Shown here: positions 1 through 11,393 of the stretch, piece by piece
Numbering within the stretch: position 1 is the stretch's first letter
How the letters are laid out: each line of letters begins with the position of its first letter
NCBI GenBank assembly: GCA_002189035.1
Contig: NEEC01000002.1
Span: 434,001-498,000 of the forward strand
Length of the DNA stretch: 64,000 nt
From: Utricularia gibba
Lineage: Eukaryota > Streptophyta > Magnoliopsida > Lamiales > Lentibulariaceae
Direction of reading: 5' to 3'
Program-made: the position numbers and the translations under genes
Notes under the pieces: model-generated
The model's input: the letters and a program-made list of their open reading frames with translations, nothing else
What the model was told of the DNA's origin: nothing
Databases searched by the model: none

Positions 1-679
1 AAGTTTCAAGCGAGTGCGTGGGTCTGAGGGAAACTTACTTCAATTGTAAAAGAGGGCAGGCATGTATTCTTTCAAAGTTTGTTTTTCCCCTTCCTTTTTT
101 TGGGAGCATTAATTTGATTTGCTGTTTTCATGAGAATTGCAACATGTTTTTTTAGCCTCCAATGAGATTGCTACTTTATTGCCTGGATTTGCCTCTTCTT
201 GATCTATGTTCTGTTTATTTCATATTGTTGGAGGTCGAGTACGTTGTTCTGAGATCTAGAAATGTAAGGTATAAAGTTGGGAAGTGTATAAAAAGACTGG
301 CTTTATACTTATGGCCGGTCATAGAAGCTAGCTACATGCTGAGCCAGTTTTCCTTGTGTGGAAAGAAGGAATGCCCTTCTAGCTAGAGCCCAAATTCATT
401 GCCAGCGCGATCTTGGTTCAAGCTTTTTGAATTTCATGGAGGAAATATCACTTCTTTTTGTTTCTTACCTCTTGTTGGGAACCCTGAATATGATATAGTG
501 GCAGCATCTGGTAAATAAACATGCTAACTCGTTTTGATCTTGAGAAGTGGGAGAGGATGTGTGCTTGCTCTCTTTCTTATGCCCCAACTGACGAGTTCAT
601 TCTTGATTCATATCATAAGCTTGCCTGGTCCTTGCAGGTCGATATGAGAGCTCGAATCCGTGGAAACAAGGGCTACTAA
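1..679 (+). CDS. PET191/COA5-like cytochrome c oxidase assembly factor, 3' end only
   Basis: The window opens inside this gene. Bases 3-59 encode 19 residues ending ECVGLRETYFNCKRGQ, and the last exon (638-679) encodes VDMRARIRGNKGY and TAA. Joined in phase 0, they match the end of PET191/COA5, a small twin-CX9C protein of the mitochondrial intermembrane space needed to assemble cytochrome c oxidase; human COA5 also ends in a basic stretch followed by GY. The second CX9C pair is visible as C-9 residues-C in the first exon. The intron (60-637) begins with GC rather than GT. The 5' part lies outside the window. The identification rests on about 32 residues, but the motif spacing and C-terminus are distinctive. 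Confidence 0.72.
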
Positions 680-1343
680 TTCAAGGGGCGCACTTAACAC
701 TGCCCCCGGGGCTAGATAGCCAGGGCCTATATCTGTTAGCACCCCATGAATCAGAAAACAGGAGCGCAACCTTTGAATGTGTTGCATGGTCGTGGGAAGA
801 GAATGAACGATGTTAATCGCTCTTACAGATACATTTCCTGATCATTGGCTCAAATTTTTCTTCTCAAATTATTTGCCCCCTTCTTCCTTGTTCATTATGT
901 TTCCGATCAGAACTTACTGCTCATTGAACCACGATAGTGACGATTGAATAATCTTTCGTATACAGTGTTTTTTGGACATTGTTTGAAAATTAGATTTAAT
1001 TTATTCTTCAATGTAAGTTGAATTTCTTTTTTTTTTATAATGGATTAAATCAAATTTAAATAAATCAAATAAAAAGTAAATTGGAGGAGGTCTGTTTATT
1101 AAAGATCACTTAAATAGTGTCTGGGGATGAACGTTTGAAGTGGGTTTAGCACGTTGAAAAGCCCACTAAAATAAAGCCCAATTAAATGGGCCCAAAACGG
1201 TTCCGGCGGTTGCTAAACCAGAAGCATTTGGTTTTTTGAGTTGCAAACGCGCAATGAAAACCTTGTATTCGCAAAACCATCTGTGAAACTTTGGCAGCTC
1301 GCGCCGAGAAGAAGTCCTAGCGCGGAGGAGACAGGGAGAGGAA
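680..1343. promoter_or_regulatory. Spacer with U2A' promoter: site II-type motifs
   Basis: No coding frame is supported here. The left part should hold the 3' UTR of the PET191-like gene and is followed by AT-rich DNA around 960-1080. Between about 1159 and 1195 there are three GCCCA/TGGGC motifs (AGCCCAC, AAGCCCAA, ATGGGCCCA), roughly 150-185 bp before the U2A' start. In plants such motifs (site II, TCP-binding) mark promoters of housekeeping and ribosomal or mitochondrial protein genes. Function is inferred from position. Confidence 0.45.
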
Positions 1344-3135
1344 ATGGTTAGGTTGACGGCGGATTTGATATGGAAAAGTCCTCATTTTTTCAACGCAGTT
1401 CGCGAGCGCGAGCTGGATCTGAGAGGTATCCTGTTCTAACCAACTTCCGTGGCCATTTCTTTTCCACTTTATTGAATTCATGGGTATTGTTAGTGTGTTC
1501 ATTTTAAATAATGTACAGGGAACAAGATTGCTGTCATAGAGAACGTTGGTGCTACTGAGGTAACTGTGTTGTGTAACTTAGTTCTTTTTTCTTGGTTGTG
1601 AGCATTTTTTTTGTTGATTTTTTTTTTCTTTAGAAACCTTTGTTTTTTTTCTTTTGTTGTTTCGTTGGGTTTTCACTTGTCTTGCTGCTTTTGGTTGGGT
1701 ACGTACAAAACCCTAAACCCTATACTGCTGCTTTTGTTTTTCAAGAACGTTTTGTTGGCTACAGGATCAATTTGACACTATCGATATATCTGATAATGAG
1801 ATTGTCAAGCTTGAGAATTTTCCATTGATGAACCGGCTCGGTACTTTGTTGGTTAACAACAACAGGATTACTCGCATCAATCCCAATTTAGGAGGTACAA
1901 GCTTTGTGATTTGGGAGTTGAAATACATTCAAAATGTGTGTGGCGATGTTTAGATTAAGTTTCTTCTACATTGAAATGCTGCAGAATTTTTGCCCAAGTT
2001 GCATACGTTGGTGCTGACTAACAATAGGTTAACTAACCTGGTCGAAATTGATCCACTTGCGTCCCTCCCAAGCTGCAGTTTCTTAGCCTGCTTGACAACA
2101 ATATTACTAAGAAACCCAATTATCGCTTATATGTTATTCACAAGCTCAGGTCACTTCGTGTGCTGGATTTCAGGAAAGTGAAACAAAAGGTCAGTATTGG
2201 TATAAGAAGTTTCAAATGTTTTACAAGATAGGTTCTGCCGTAATAGACTTATATTTTTATACGGCATAGACCATTGGCACTTGCTGTCGGAATGGTCCCT
2301 ATGATGAGTTTCATTTTAGTTTCAAATGAAGGGTGTATCATGTGGACGTCAGAGTCCATGCTTTGTTTAGTGTACGTTTGTGAATGTTGCTAATACGCTG
2401 CTTCACATGATAATAGGAGCGACTTGAAGCTGATAAGTTGTTCACTTCTGAGGAAGCCGAAGAAGAGGCCAAAAAAGAATCTGTTAAGACATTTGTCCCT
2501 AGTGAGGTTCCTAGCGCCCAAGATTTGGACAAAGAGGAACAGATTTCTAAACCAGCTGCTCCAACACCTGAGCAGATTTTAGCTATCAAGGTATTTGGTT
2601 CCTTTTTGTCAACTATTTTAACGCTTCCTTGTCAATCTTTCATTCTCGAAGATAATTATGCTCTGTGAGTTCTAATTTCATTTTACTTCCACGTAGGCTG
2701 CCATCGTTAACTCACAAACTCTTGAAGAGGTCGCTAGGCTTGAACAGGTAAATTTCAACTTGTACTCCAGATGGGAAGTGCGATAAACTTTTGACTGAAA
2801 CAGCGATCTCATGAATGAGGACAATATAGTTCTGCTCAATGATTTCTCCAAGGGCTAACATTCAATTTTCTCAATTGTCATTGTATGCAGGCACTAAAAT
2901 CAGGACTACTTCCTGCTGATCTCAATCTCATCAGTGAGAGAGTTAGTGAACCAAAATCCGACGGCAACCAACATGGAAAAGTATCTACCAACGAGAAGGA
3001 AACAAATAGGGAAGCCCAAAACAAGGAATCTGAAGCAGGGGATGAGGCTGCAGAAATGGAACAGGTATATCTGACAGTAACATACCCAAGCATTTCTTAC
3101 AACACCTTTTTATTTGTTCCTTCTTTCAGGATTAG
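1344..3135 (+). CDS. U2A': U2 small nuclear ribonucleoprotein A' (leucine-rich repeat splicing protein)
   Basis: This subunit of the U2 snRNP binds U2B'' and U2 snRNA through leucine-rich repeats, in the nucleus. The start MVRLTADLIWKSPHFFNAV, the repeats DISDNEIVKLENFP and LVNNNRITRINPN, and the later KLHTLVLTNNRLTNL are family hallmarks. Exon 1 is 1344-1425. Later exons carry the acidic C-terminal tail, with the last exon reading GAT-TAG after an intron that starts at 3065. Predicted length is about 250-280 aa, normal for the family. The exon at 1985-2190 is broken: the frame reads IDPLASLP up to about 2067, then the conserved continuation KLQFLSLLDNNITKK is found one frame over, so one C appears to be missing at 2067-2069. 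The 3' end converges with ClpD. Confidence 0.9.
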
Positions 3136-3726
3136 GCTGGTCATCATATCTCCATCGCCACTTATCGAATCCAAAATATCTGAGTTGCGCTTGACTAATG
3201 CCGTCAATGTCCTCTGCATTTGATGTAGCATAGTAAAGCGTTCTAGTTTGATCCAGAAATATGCCTTATCTCATGTTCAACTGGTAAGTTACCAGGTTAA
3301 CTGTGGTTCAGCATTAGTTACATTGACAGGAAAAGTTGCGATCACATTTTTCTGCTTCTTGATTGAGTTCCTGTTTGTAGTAGTTGCCATGCCTCTAAAC
3401 TGGATGCATCTCATTTTGAACGCTTGTAATATGATCAATTGAAGTTTTTACAATTTTCATCTGACACCTTCCCGCTTCACCATTTCGTTGGTATTACAAA
3501 TACAATCATGTTACTGCATAGCAGCGCTAATTGAATTTCAGTTCAGGGATTGCTGCTGTAGCTACAAAGAATAATGATACAGGGGCCATATACACAACCA
3601 TCATTTACTTGATCCTAATGCAAGCATAGTGCAGGAACCTCCCTCCATTCAGGCAATTCTGTGCCACCTTTTGAGCCGCACCATGTGATCAGTACTCTCT
3701 CTTGGTCAATATCTCAAACTTGTATC
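3136..3726. other. Convergent spacer, 3' UTRs of U2A' and ClpD
   Basis: The two flanking genes end towards each other. Short open frames here have no recognisable protein features, and the sequence is consistent with 3' UTRs. Nothing else was seen. Confidence 0.5.
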
Positions 3727-6700
3727 TCAGGCTACTTGACTGTGTTGTGAACCTTTAATCACCACTGGATTACCAGAATCATCCAAATGCAGTGTTGCAA
3801 CATCTCCGGGTTCATAGTTGCCAGAAAGTAGAGACTCACTCACAACATCTTCCACCAGAAGGGTTACTGCTCGCCGGAGAGGCCGAGCACCGTAGCTCCG
3901 GTCGTAACCCTGTTCACATATGAAGTCCATGGCTGCTTGAGACACCTCCAAGCTGATCCCATACGAGGCCAGACGTTTCCTAACATCGCTCAACATTGTA
4001 TCCAGGATTTGCAGCATCTGAAAACACAGGAAATTAATGAAGCACTTGGAACAGAATCTCTGGTATGGTTTCTCATAAGCAGTCTCACCTGAGATTTCTC
4101 CAGAGGATGGAAAACAACTACTTCATCAATCCTGTTAAGCAATTCAGGGCGAAAGTACAGCTTCAGCTCCTCCATCACCAGTGCTTTCATTCCGGCATAG
4201 GATGTTGAGACATCTTCATCAACAAGAAAGCCAATGGAGTTCTGTCTACCCTTCACAATAGCAGCAGATCCCACATTGGAAGTCATTATAACGAGTGCAT
4301 TCTTGAATGACACTCTTCGACCCTGTCGGACAGACGACCCGCAATGTTAGCAGGTGCCGGAGGCGGTTTAAAATGGAAACAGAGAAGTGAAGAACCACCA
4401 ACCTGAGAATCTGTCAAGTGGCCATCTTCAAACAGCTGAAGAAGGATGTTGAAAATATCAGGATGAGCTTTCTCAATTTCATCCAGCAGGACAACAGTGA
4501 AGGGCTGTCTTCTGATGGCTTCTGTGAGAGTGCCGCCTCCTTCGTAGCCGACGTAACCAGGCGGTGCTCCGATTAACTTGCTTACGGTATGGCGCTCCAT
4601 ATATTCGCTCATGTCCAGTCTTAGCATTGCAGACTCCTGGGAGAAGGAAGCACAATCAGATCATGTGCATACAAATGAAGCTGATTTAAAAGAAGGTATG
4701 GTTCCAAAACCAAGATCAGAAAAGCACTCAGAAAGTCACAATTCACTTCAACAGTGCCATGAATCATTGTACCTTTGTTGCTGAACATTGAATATCAGGT
4801 ATCCAATTTCATTTTAACTCCAGGATGCAACACAGCGCATTAAGTGCAGAATATAAATATCATGAGATGCACAGACAAGAGCAGTGTGAAGGAAAATAGA
4901 GGGAGATGATGACTTACCGAACCAAAGTAGCAAGCTGCAAGAGATCTGGTTAGCTCAGTTTTCCCTACACCGGTTGGACCACAGAAGAGCATGGCAGCTA
5001 TAGGTCTGTCAGGGTCCTTCAAGCCAACCCGGGATCGCTTCACGGCTCGGCAAATAGCATCAACAGCTTCATCTTGACCAATTACTCTTTTCTTCAACTG
5101 CTCGTTCAGACTCACAAGAAGCATTCTCTCATCAGCAGTAAGCTTATTCACTGGGATTCCTGACCAGAGTGAAGCAACAGCAGCTACATCCTCAGGTCCA
5201 ACAGTCACAGATCTGGAATGTTGTAAGTATTCAGATTCTAAACATCTGCATAAAACTCTTATGATTTTAGGCAAGGTACATACTCATTAGAGAATGGGCG
5301 TGATGAAGATTGGTCAAAGTTTGGCCATGTGCCCTTTTCCAGAACCGAAATGCAATCATTGTCCCTTAGCTTCTTCGCCATTGACTGCTCAAGGAGCAAT
5401 GGGTCAGATATATGAATTTGCAGGTACCTAGAGAAATAAATTTAATACCGCTTGATGCCAGGCTTGCACAGCTCTGATTTCTTTCCAGTAATCACTTGGT
5501 GACTTCGAAAGCACTATACTTTGATTTTCCCTCCTCTTTTTATAAGCTTCCATGTTGGCTCTACTCCCTGCTTCATCTATCAGATCAATAGCTTTATCAG
5601 GAAGATGTCTGTCTGGAAGGTATCTTGCTGACAAGTGCACAGCTGCGTTTATAGCCTCCAGAGTGTATACACATCCGTGATGGGACTCATATTTTTCGCG
5701 CAAGCCCAGTAGAATTTCAATTGCATCTTCCTAGTTTGGGACAACAGAATTAAACCAATGCTATACAGAACAATAAAGAGGCAGTGTCTGCAGGTCTTGA
5801 GCAGGGAATTGTACCTGGCTTGGTTCATCAACATAAACAGGTTGAAATCTACGGGCCAGAGCTTTATCCTTTTCAAAATGTAACCGGAACTCATCCAATG
5901 TGGTGGATGCAATACACTGCATACAAAGTATGGTTTACATGATTACTTATCAATGAATGCAGGGCATTTGCATATGAACTAAGAGAATAGGGCCTTTCAC
6001 TAAACTAATCATGAGAAAATATGCAGGGTATTTGCATATGAACTTCAAAATGGTATAGAAGGGTTTCTTCCCACCTGAAATTCACCCCGCCCAAGAGAAG
6101 GTTTTAACAGATTTGCAATGTCAAGGCCACCTCCCTTAGACCCCGTGAAGCTGTGCCAGAACCAACAAGTGTGTGAACCTCGTCGATGAAGAGAATTACA
6201 TCCCCTGAAAGGTTGCTTCATCAACATGAGCTTGATGCATATCTAAGTTAACTGACCAAAAGATAATCAAACAACAACCCACCTGATTTCTTGATCTCGT
6301 TTAATAACATTGTAACACGTTCCTCTAATTCACCCCTCTCCTTGGCACCAGCTATTAGCAGCCCAATATCTAGAGATAAAATGCGCTTATCCTGAAGAAA
6401 AGAAAAAAGTTACAGGTTTCAAGATTATTCACCTGCTTCAAACTGACCAACTTCAAGAGAATCCTCATGGTTTTCTATTGAGCTACCGCACCTCAAGAAA
6501 TGAAGGAACTTTTCTATCACTGATGCTCAAAGCCAGTCCTTCTGCAATGGCTGTCTTCCCAACGCCAGCTTCTCCAAGAAGAACTGGATTACTCTTGGTT
6601 TTCCGGGCAAGAATTTGAATAATTCTTCTAATTTCAGTGTCCCGGCCGATCACCGGATCAATAGCTCCAGCCAAAGCACGTGCAGTGAGATCCACACAGA

Positions 6701-7727
6701 AAAGATCAAGCGCATTTTTTTCTGTGGATTTAGAAAACGTCATGGTGCTGGAGATTTCTATAAACATCCTAAGCTTTGCCCTGCAAGCAATCACAAGTTC
6801 TTACCTTTCCCTTTACCAGCAGATCGTGCAAGTCCAGCCTTTTCCTGCTGCCTATTTTCACGAGACCGTCTTGATTTTGTGGAAGCTGGTTCCCTTCCAT
6901 CTTTTGCAAGCTCCGCTTCAAGTCTAGCGATCGCCACATCGGCCAAATAATTCATGTTCACCCCTAATCTGAAACCATTCGATTCGAGTTCAAAAAACAT
7001 AACTCAGAAACTCAGGCAGTCAATGCAATTCATGTTTAAAATGATACCTCTGGAGCACACGAGTCGCATTGCCATCATCAACTGTGAGTAGCCCGATAGC
7101 AATATGCTCAGGTGCAATAAAATTATATCCCATGCTCTTCGAATACTCAACTGCAGCCTCAAAAATACGCTTTGTGCCAGCTGAAAACGGCACATCCGTT
7201 GCAGAGGTTTCTGACTGCTGAAAACTCTGCGTGCTTCCATTGCTCTGTCTCTCTTCTTCCCATAAACTCTTCACGGTTTCTCGCGCAAGATCAATGTTGA
7301 TTCCAGATCCCAGAAAACCCTCAGGAGCACGATCCTCCGCAATGAGACCCAGCAACAGGTGGTGAGTATGGACCATGTCCCTTCCTAAAGCCTTGGCTTC
7401 TCTCTGCGAAAACATCACTGCCTTGATCGCTCTCTCTGTAAATCTTTCGAACACACCAGAAACAACAAAAAACGAACGCTTTGCCCTCTTGTTCGGCAAA
7501 GAAGAGGTCCCAGAATTTCGAGAGACCGAGATCCCAAAATAGGAGGATGAGCTACTAGTGCTACAGACGTTGGACGGAGCCACAGAAGAAGAAGAAGAGG
7601 CCGCGGGAGCGAAACGAGGACAGAAAGAAACAATTTTCCGGCATCGGCGTCCGGTGTCGTGTGACAAAATAGGGGGCAAACCCAGGGAGTGATTCACCGA
7701 GAGCGGCGGCGAACAAGATAGCTCCAT
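3727..7727 (-). CDS. CLPD: Chloroplast ATP-dependent Clp protease chaperone subunit ClpD (ERD1-like)
   Basis: ClpD is an AAA+ HSP100 unfoldase that feeds substrates to the stromal Clp protease. The N-terminus is Ser-rich and transit-peptide-like ([11 protein letters not shown]), then a Clp-N domain follows ([34 protein letters not shown]). Nucleotide domain 1 has Walker A GEAGVGKT and Walker [12 protein letters not shown]. Domain 2 has [19 protein letters not shown] and sensor motif TSNVGS. The C-terminus shows [13 protein letters not shown]. The features [10 protein letters not shown] and [11 protein letters not shown] fit ClpD better than ClpC. The ATG at 7727 is chosen because the open frame upstream begins with TTG. 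One exon is broken near 6141-6144: after GSGTASRG the frame shifts by one before [19 protein letters not shown]. Its promoter is shared with the amidase gene and carries ACGT elements, fitting the stress and senescence induction known for ERD1. Confidence 0.95.
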
Positions 7728-8358
7728 CAACGGCAGAAGATTTCTTCGAACACAATCGGGGATTCGCTGCAACAACGAAGTTAAATGGAATTACAGAAGA
7801 AATAAGGGAGAATTCAGAGACAGATGGCGGAAGAAATGGGGAAGAATGTTCCTCCGGTGGCGTGGCGTGACGATTGAAGTCTCCTATTGGAGAAAGTTGA
7901 CACGTCCAAGCCAAATCATACTTCCCCTCATTTCGTCAACGCACACGAAATCCTCGCCTCTCCATTTTCTTTTTTTACCACGTGCTTCATACCCCTCCTG
8001 ACGGTCCCCGACAACCAGACAGATCCACTCTTCTCCGGCGGTTGGTCCGATCACCGATGCCCATTTCAGTAAAACCTGTCTAAAACAAACAAATTTAAAT
8101 CATTCACTTATTCAATAATCTGATTTGAGTAACATGTTTAAAGCGACGGCACCAATCAGCTGTGTCTCTTTTCGGCCTCATCTCCACGCCACTTCAATAC
8201 CTCTACCTCTGCGGCTCCGAAAAGAAACAGAAAAATGGAGAAAGCAAAGCTATACCTAGTAGACCGCCTGTAGATTGGGTTCCATTTTATCTTCTGCCGA
8301 AGAAGGAGACACAAGGCAGAAGATTTAGGCCTCAAAGTGGCGTTCCTGTGTGAGCAAC
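7728..8358. promoter_or_regulatory. Shared promoter of ClpD and amidase, with ACGT (ABRE/G-box) elements
   Basis: This 631 bp spacer separates two divergent starts. A perfect G-box, CACGTG, lies at 7979-7984, about 250 bp upstream of ClpD. A second element at 7901-7906 reads, on the ClpD strand, GGACGTGTCAAC, which contains the ACGTGTC ABRE consensus. A CATGTG (NAC-type core) lies at about 8358-8363, overlapping the amidase start. ERD1 in Arabidopsis is known to be driven by drought- and senescence-responsive factors, so these sites are plausible, but binding is inferred. Confidence 0.5.
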
Positions 8359-11123
8359 ATGTGTCCTGTACTGCTTGCCCCATGGATATTCATTGCCCTG
8401 GTGATGTATCCCTCGGCGGTCTTGTTCAATGACGAGGTTTATTCGGGGAATCACTGGCTTTGCCAAACGCCGCGCCATTCCCTTCCATGGGTTCGATTCT
8501 ATTTTTCGCTATAACTTCTGTGGAAATTCTGGATGAAAACCTTTCGTTTTTAAAGTTTAATCATGGGCTCATGTTTTTTGGCAATGTTTCCCGGCTCTGG
8601 TGTGTCTAGTATATTTCTTCTGTATTCTTCTTTGCTTTTTCTGTTCTTGTGAGACACCCATCTCCGTTTATAGGACAGGGGGCAAGTGAACTCAAGGAAT
8701 AACAGCGGTGAATGCTCTGGTACCCCTGACTATGGCTCATTATGTCATGGTTTCAGAATGCTGGATGCTGGCTTCTTCTCCGCCGAAAAGGTAACTGCAG
8801 AAGTTTCTAACCTTCGGCATCGTCTGTGTATTCGACTTGAGAGATTACCTAGTAACAATTTCAGGCTCAATACCCTGTGTAGATGCTTGAGGTTGAAAAA
8901 GGTGCGGTTGAATTAAATATTCCTATTGTTGAATCCAATCGGAAAATTGTCGCATCAGAGGATGGAGGACTGCGAAATCCCTCACCGTTGGTATTTAACC
9001 CTTCATGGGGTCATCATCTTGATAGAGAAGAAAGCAAAAGATTCAAGTACCCTTCTCTATCCGGTGTGGAAAGGCCTAACAGTGATGAAGATATTGCTTT
9101 TATGAGTGTAAGTTTGCTGAGATTTGGCCAAGTAAATGTAAAGATCTGTGCTCTGAATATTGTTATTTGTATATCAGATTCTTGAACTGGGGGAGCTGTT
9201 TAGATCCAATAAAATCACCTCCGTTGAGCTTGCGAGTATCTTCTTGAGCAGAATGAAAAGGTACAGAGACTAAACTGTTAAACTAGGGGAGTGGAAAATG
9301 GACTTCATCTAGCTATTGACCAATGCTGCAGGTATGGGCCAGTTCTTGAATCCGTAATCACCATTACTGAAGAATTAGCATACGAGCAGGCAAGAGAAGC
9401 TGATGAGCTTCTTGCACAGGGCATATACTTAGGTGATCTCTTTGTTTCAAGCTTCAGTCTTGAAGCTCTCTCTTGCTCCTAACCAAATATTTGCGAATGC
9501 ACTGGAACTGAGGTTATGTGATGCGTTGATCTAGGCCCACTCCATGGAATTCCATATGGTCTGAAGGATACAATTGCAGTGCCTCATTACAAGACCACTT
9601 GGGGCTCAAGAACATTCAAAAACCAAGTCCTTGACATCGAAGCCTGGGTGTATACCAGGTACCGAAGTCAACCAACAGGACATAAGAAGGTGTGGACTAC
9701 ATACATTTCTTGGATCTTTTTCAGGTTGAAATCAGCTGGAGCTGTCCTCCTTGCAAAACTGGTCACCGGGTCTTTGGCATATGATGATATCTGGTTCGGG
9801 GGTCGAACAAGAAACCCATGGAACATCGAAGAGTTCTCCACTGGCTCATCAGCAGGACCTGCTGCTTGCACTTCAGCTGGTACCTCATAGTGGTGTTCCT
9901 ATGTTCCTGTTCACATGATTAGAACTCTTCCTTTGTGTGCAGGTTTGGTGCCATTTTCAATTGGTTCAGAAACTGCAGGGTCCATCACTTACCCTGCAGC
10001 ACGCTGTGGGGTAACCGCACTGCGACCAACTTTTGGAGCTGTGGGGCGAAGTGGTGTTATGAGCATATCCGAGAGTTTGGTAATATTAATATCCCTGTGA
10101 TAAGCTTCTGTAGATCATGATCGCCCTTTTTGCAACCCCCCCTGTTGGCAGGATAAACTTGGCCCCTTCTGTAGAACCGCTGCAGACTGTGCAATCATTC
10201 TGGATGTCATCCGCGGCAAAGATCCCGATGATCTTTCGTCAAGAAACATTCCTTTCGGTGATCCCTTTTCCGTCGATGTGACAGAGCTGACCGTGGGGTA
10301 CCTTGAGGATGCTGAAATGGATGTGAGCCAAGCCTTTTGATTTTTGCCCATCCCTGAACCAGCATGTACTGATGACTCGCCATGGAAATGGATTGCAGGT
10401 TGTGGAGAAGCTTCGGTTGAAAGGGGTGAAGATGGTTCCTTTTAATCTGAACTACAGTGTTAACTCGGCTCAAGGTATTCTGAACTTCACCATGGACGTC
10501 GATATGCTCGCCCATTTGGATGAGTGGCAGCGCGCTGGCTTGGATGATCAGTACGAAGCTCAGGATCAATGGCCTGTCGAGCTTCGCCGTGCTCGTGTCA
10601 TATCCGCTGTGGATTATATCCAAGTATGTATAACTCAATCCGACGACGAAAAGCTGTTCGATTTGTTAAACTAAGTTGATGCTAATCGGTGCCAGGCGCA
10701 GCGAGCAAGAGGAAAGCTGATCGGTGAAGTTCGTCGCAGCTTCACGGTGGATGCCTTCATTGGGAATGCGACTGACTGGGAGCGTGTATGTGTTGGCAAC
10801 CTCGCCGGCATCCCAGTCATCGTTGTCCCAACTGGGCTCAAAGAAGTGCCCGGCGCCCCTGAAAGTAGCCGGCGAAGGACAACGATCACCACCGGCATCT
10901 ATGCCCCGCCGGAGCACGATCACATCGTAAGTTCGTAATGTATTCATGTCATGTCGTCGGCGTTTCTTAGCCCGTTTCACTGTAGGCATTGGCGCTAGCG
11001 ATGGCGTACCAATCCGTGACGAACCACAGCCGACAGCGGCCGCCGATAAATGACCTTGGGCCCGAGGCTGATATTCTCAGACAGCCGGCGACAGAGATCC
11101 CTCACCGGCTTCTACGAGGCTGA
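8359..11123 (+). CDS. Amidase-signature family protein (GatA-like amidase)
   Basis: Amidase-signature enzymes hydrolyse amide bonds with a Ser-cisSer-Lys triad. The Lys is in PYGLKDTIAVP, the cis-Ser region is FSTGSSAGPAA and the nucleophile region is GSETAGSITYPAARCG. About nine exons give a continuous frame: ILELGELFRSNKITSVELAS, VLDIEAWVYTRLKSAGAVL, FTMDVDMLAHLDEWQRAG, GNATDWERVCVGNLAG, and the end RLLRG. This matches the plant amidase group similar (from memory) to Arabidopsis At5g07360. The proposed start MCPVLLAPWIFIALVMYPSA is hydrophobic and signal-peptide-like. The exon after HGFRMLDAGFFSAEK is ambiguous: acceptance at the nearest CAG (8864) puts TAG in frame at 8880, whereas using that TAG itself as the acceptor continues in frame with MLEVEKGAVELN. 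Substrate unknown. Confidence 0.88.
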
Positions 11124-11393
11124 GAAAGTATCTGTTGATACGGGGAGATTATGCAAATAAATGTACAGATGGTCCAAATCAGAAGCAAACAGAGATCATG
11201 CATCAAGCTTTTGGTTCCGGTTATTGCATTTACAGCATCTCAAGCTTAATCTTCATCTCAGGCGGAGGCGGGCCGGGAGGGCTCTACTCCGGCGTCTTTA
11301 AGCGTCTCTATAGGCCATTCCCTATGAAACCCAACGGCATTTTAGGACCTTCTCCTAAGGCACGCAAACTATAAGATTCAAGGGAACAATGGA

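Noticed and set aside
5400-5465. Further ClpD frame break at a 21-nt intron
   Set aside because: Using the acceptor after TTGAGCAG gives a normal 64-nt intron and keeps the frame, so no break is needed.
6690-6835. Further ClpD frame break between the linker and the first AAA+ domain
   Set aside because: The acceptor at CCACAG before AAAAAAATGCGC joins in phase with GKGK, so no deletion has to be assumed.
7561-7914. 117-codon minus-strand frame overlapping the ClpD start
   Set aside because: It overlaps the ClpD transit peptide in another frame and extends into the promoter; ClpD accounts for the coding signal.
8880-8882. Premature stop as proof that the amidase is a pseudogene
   Set aside because: The same TAG works as a splice acceptor in the correct phase, and all other exons are intact, so a functional gene is more likely.
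10207-10638. 143-codon minus-strand frame
   Set aside because: Antisense to amidase exons and an intron; the plus strand is conserved coding sequence.
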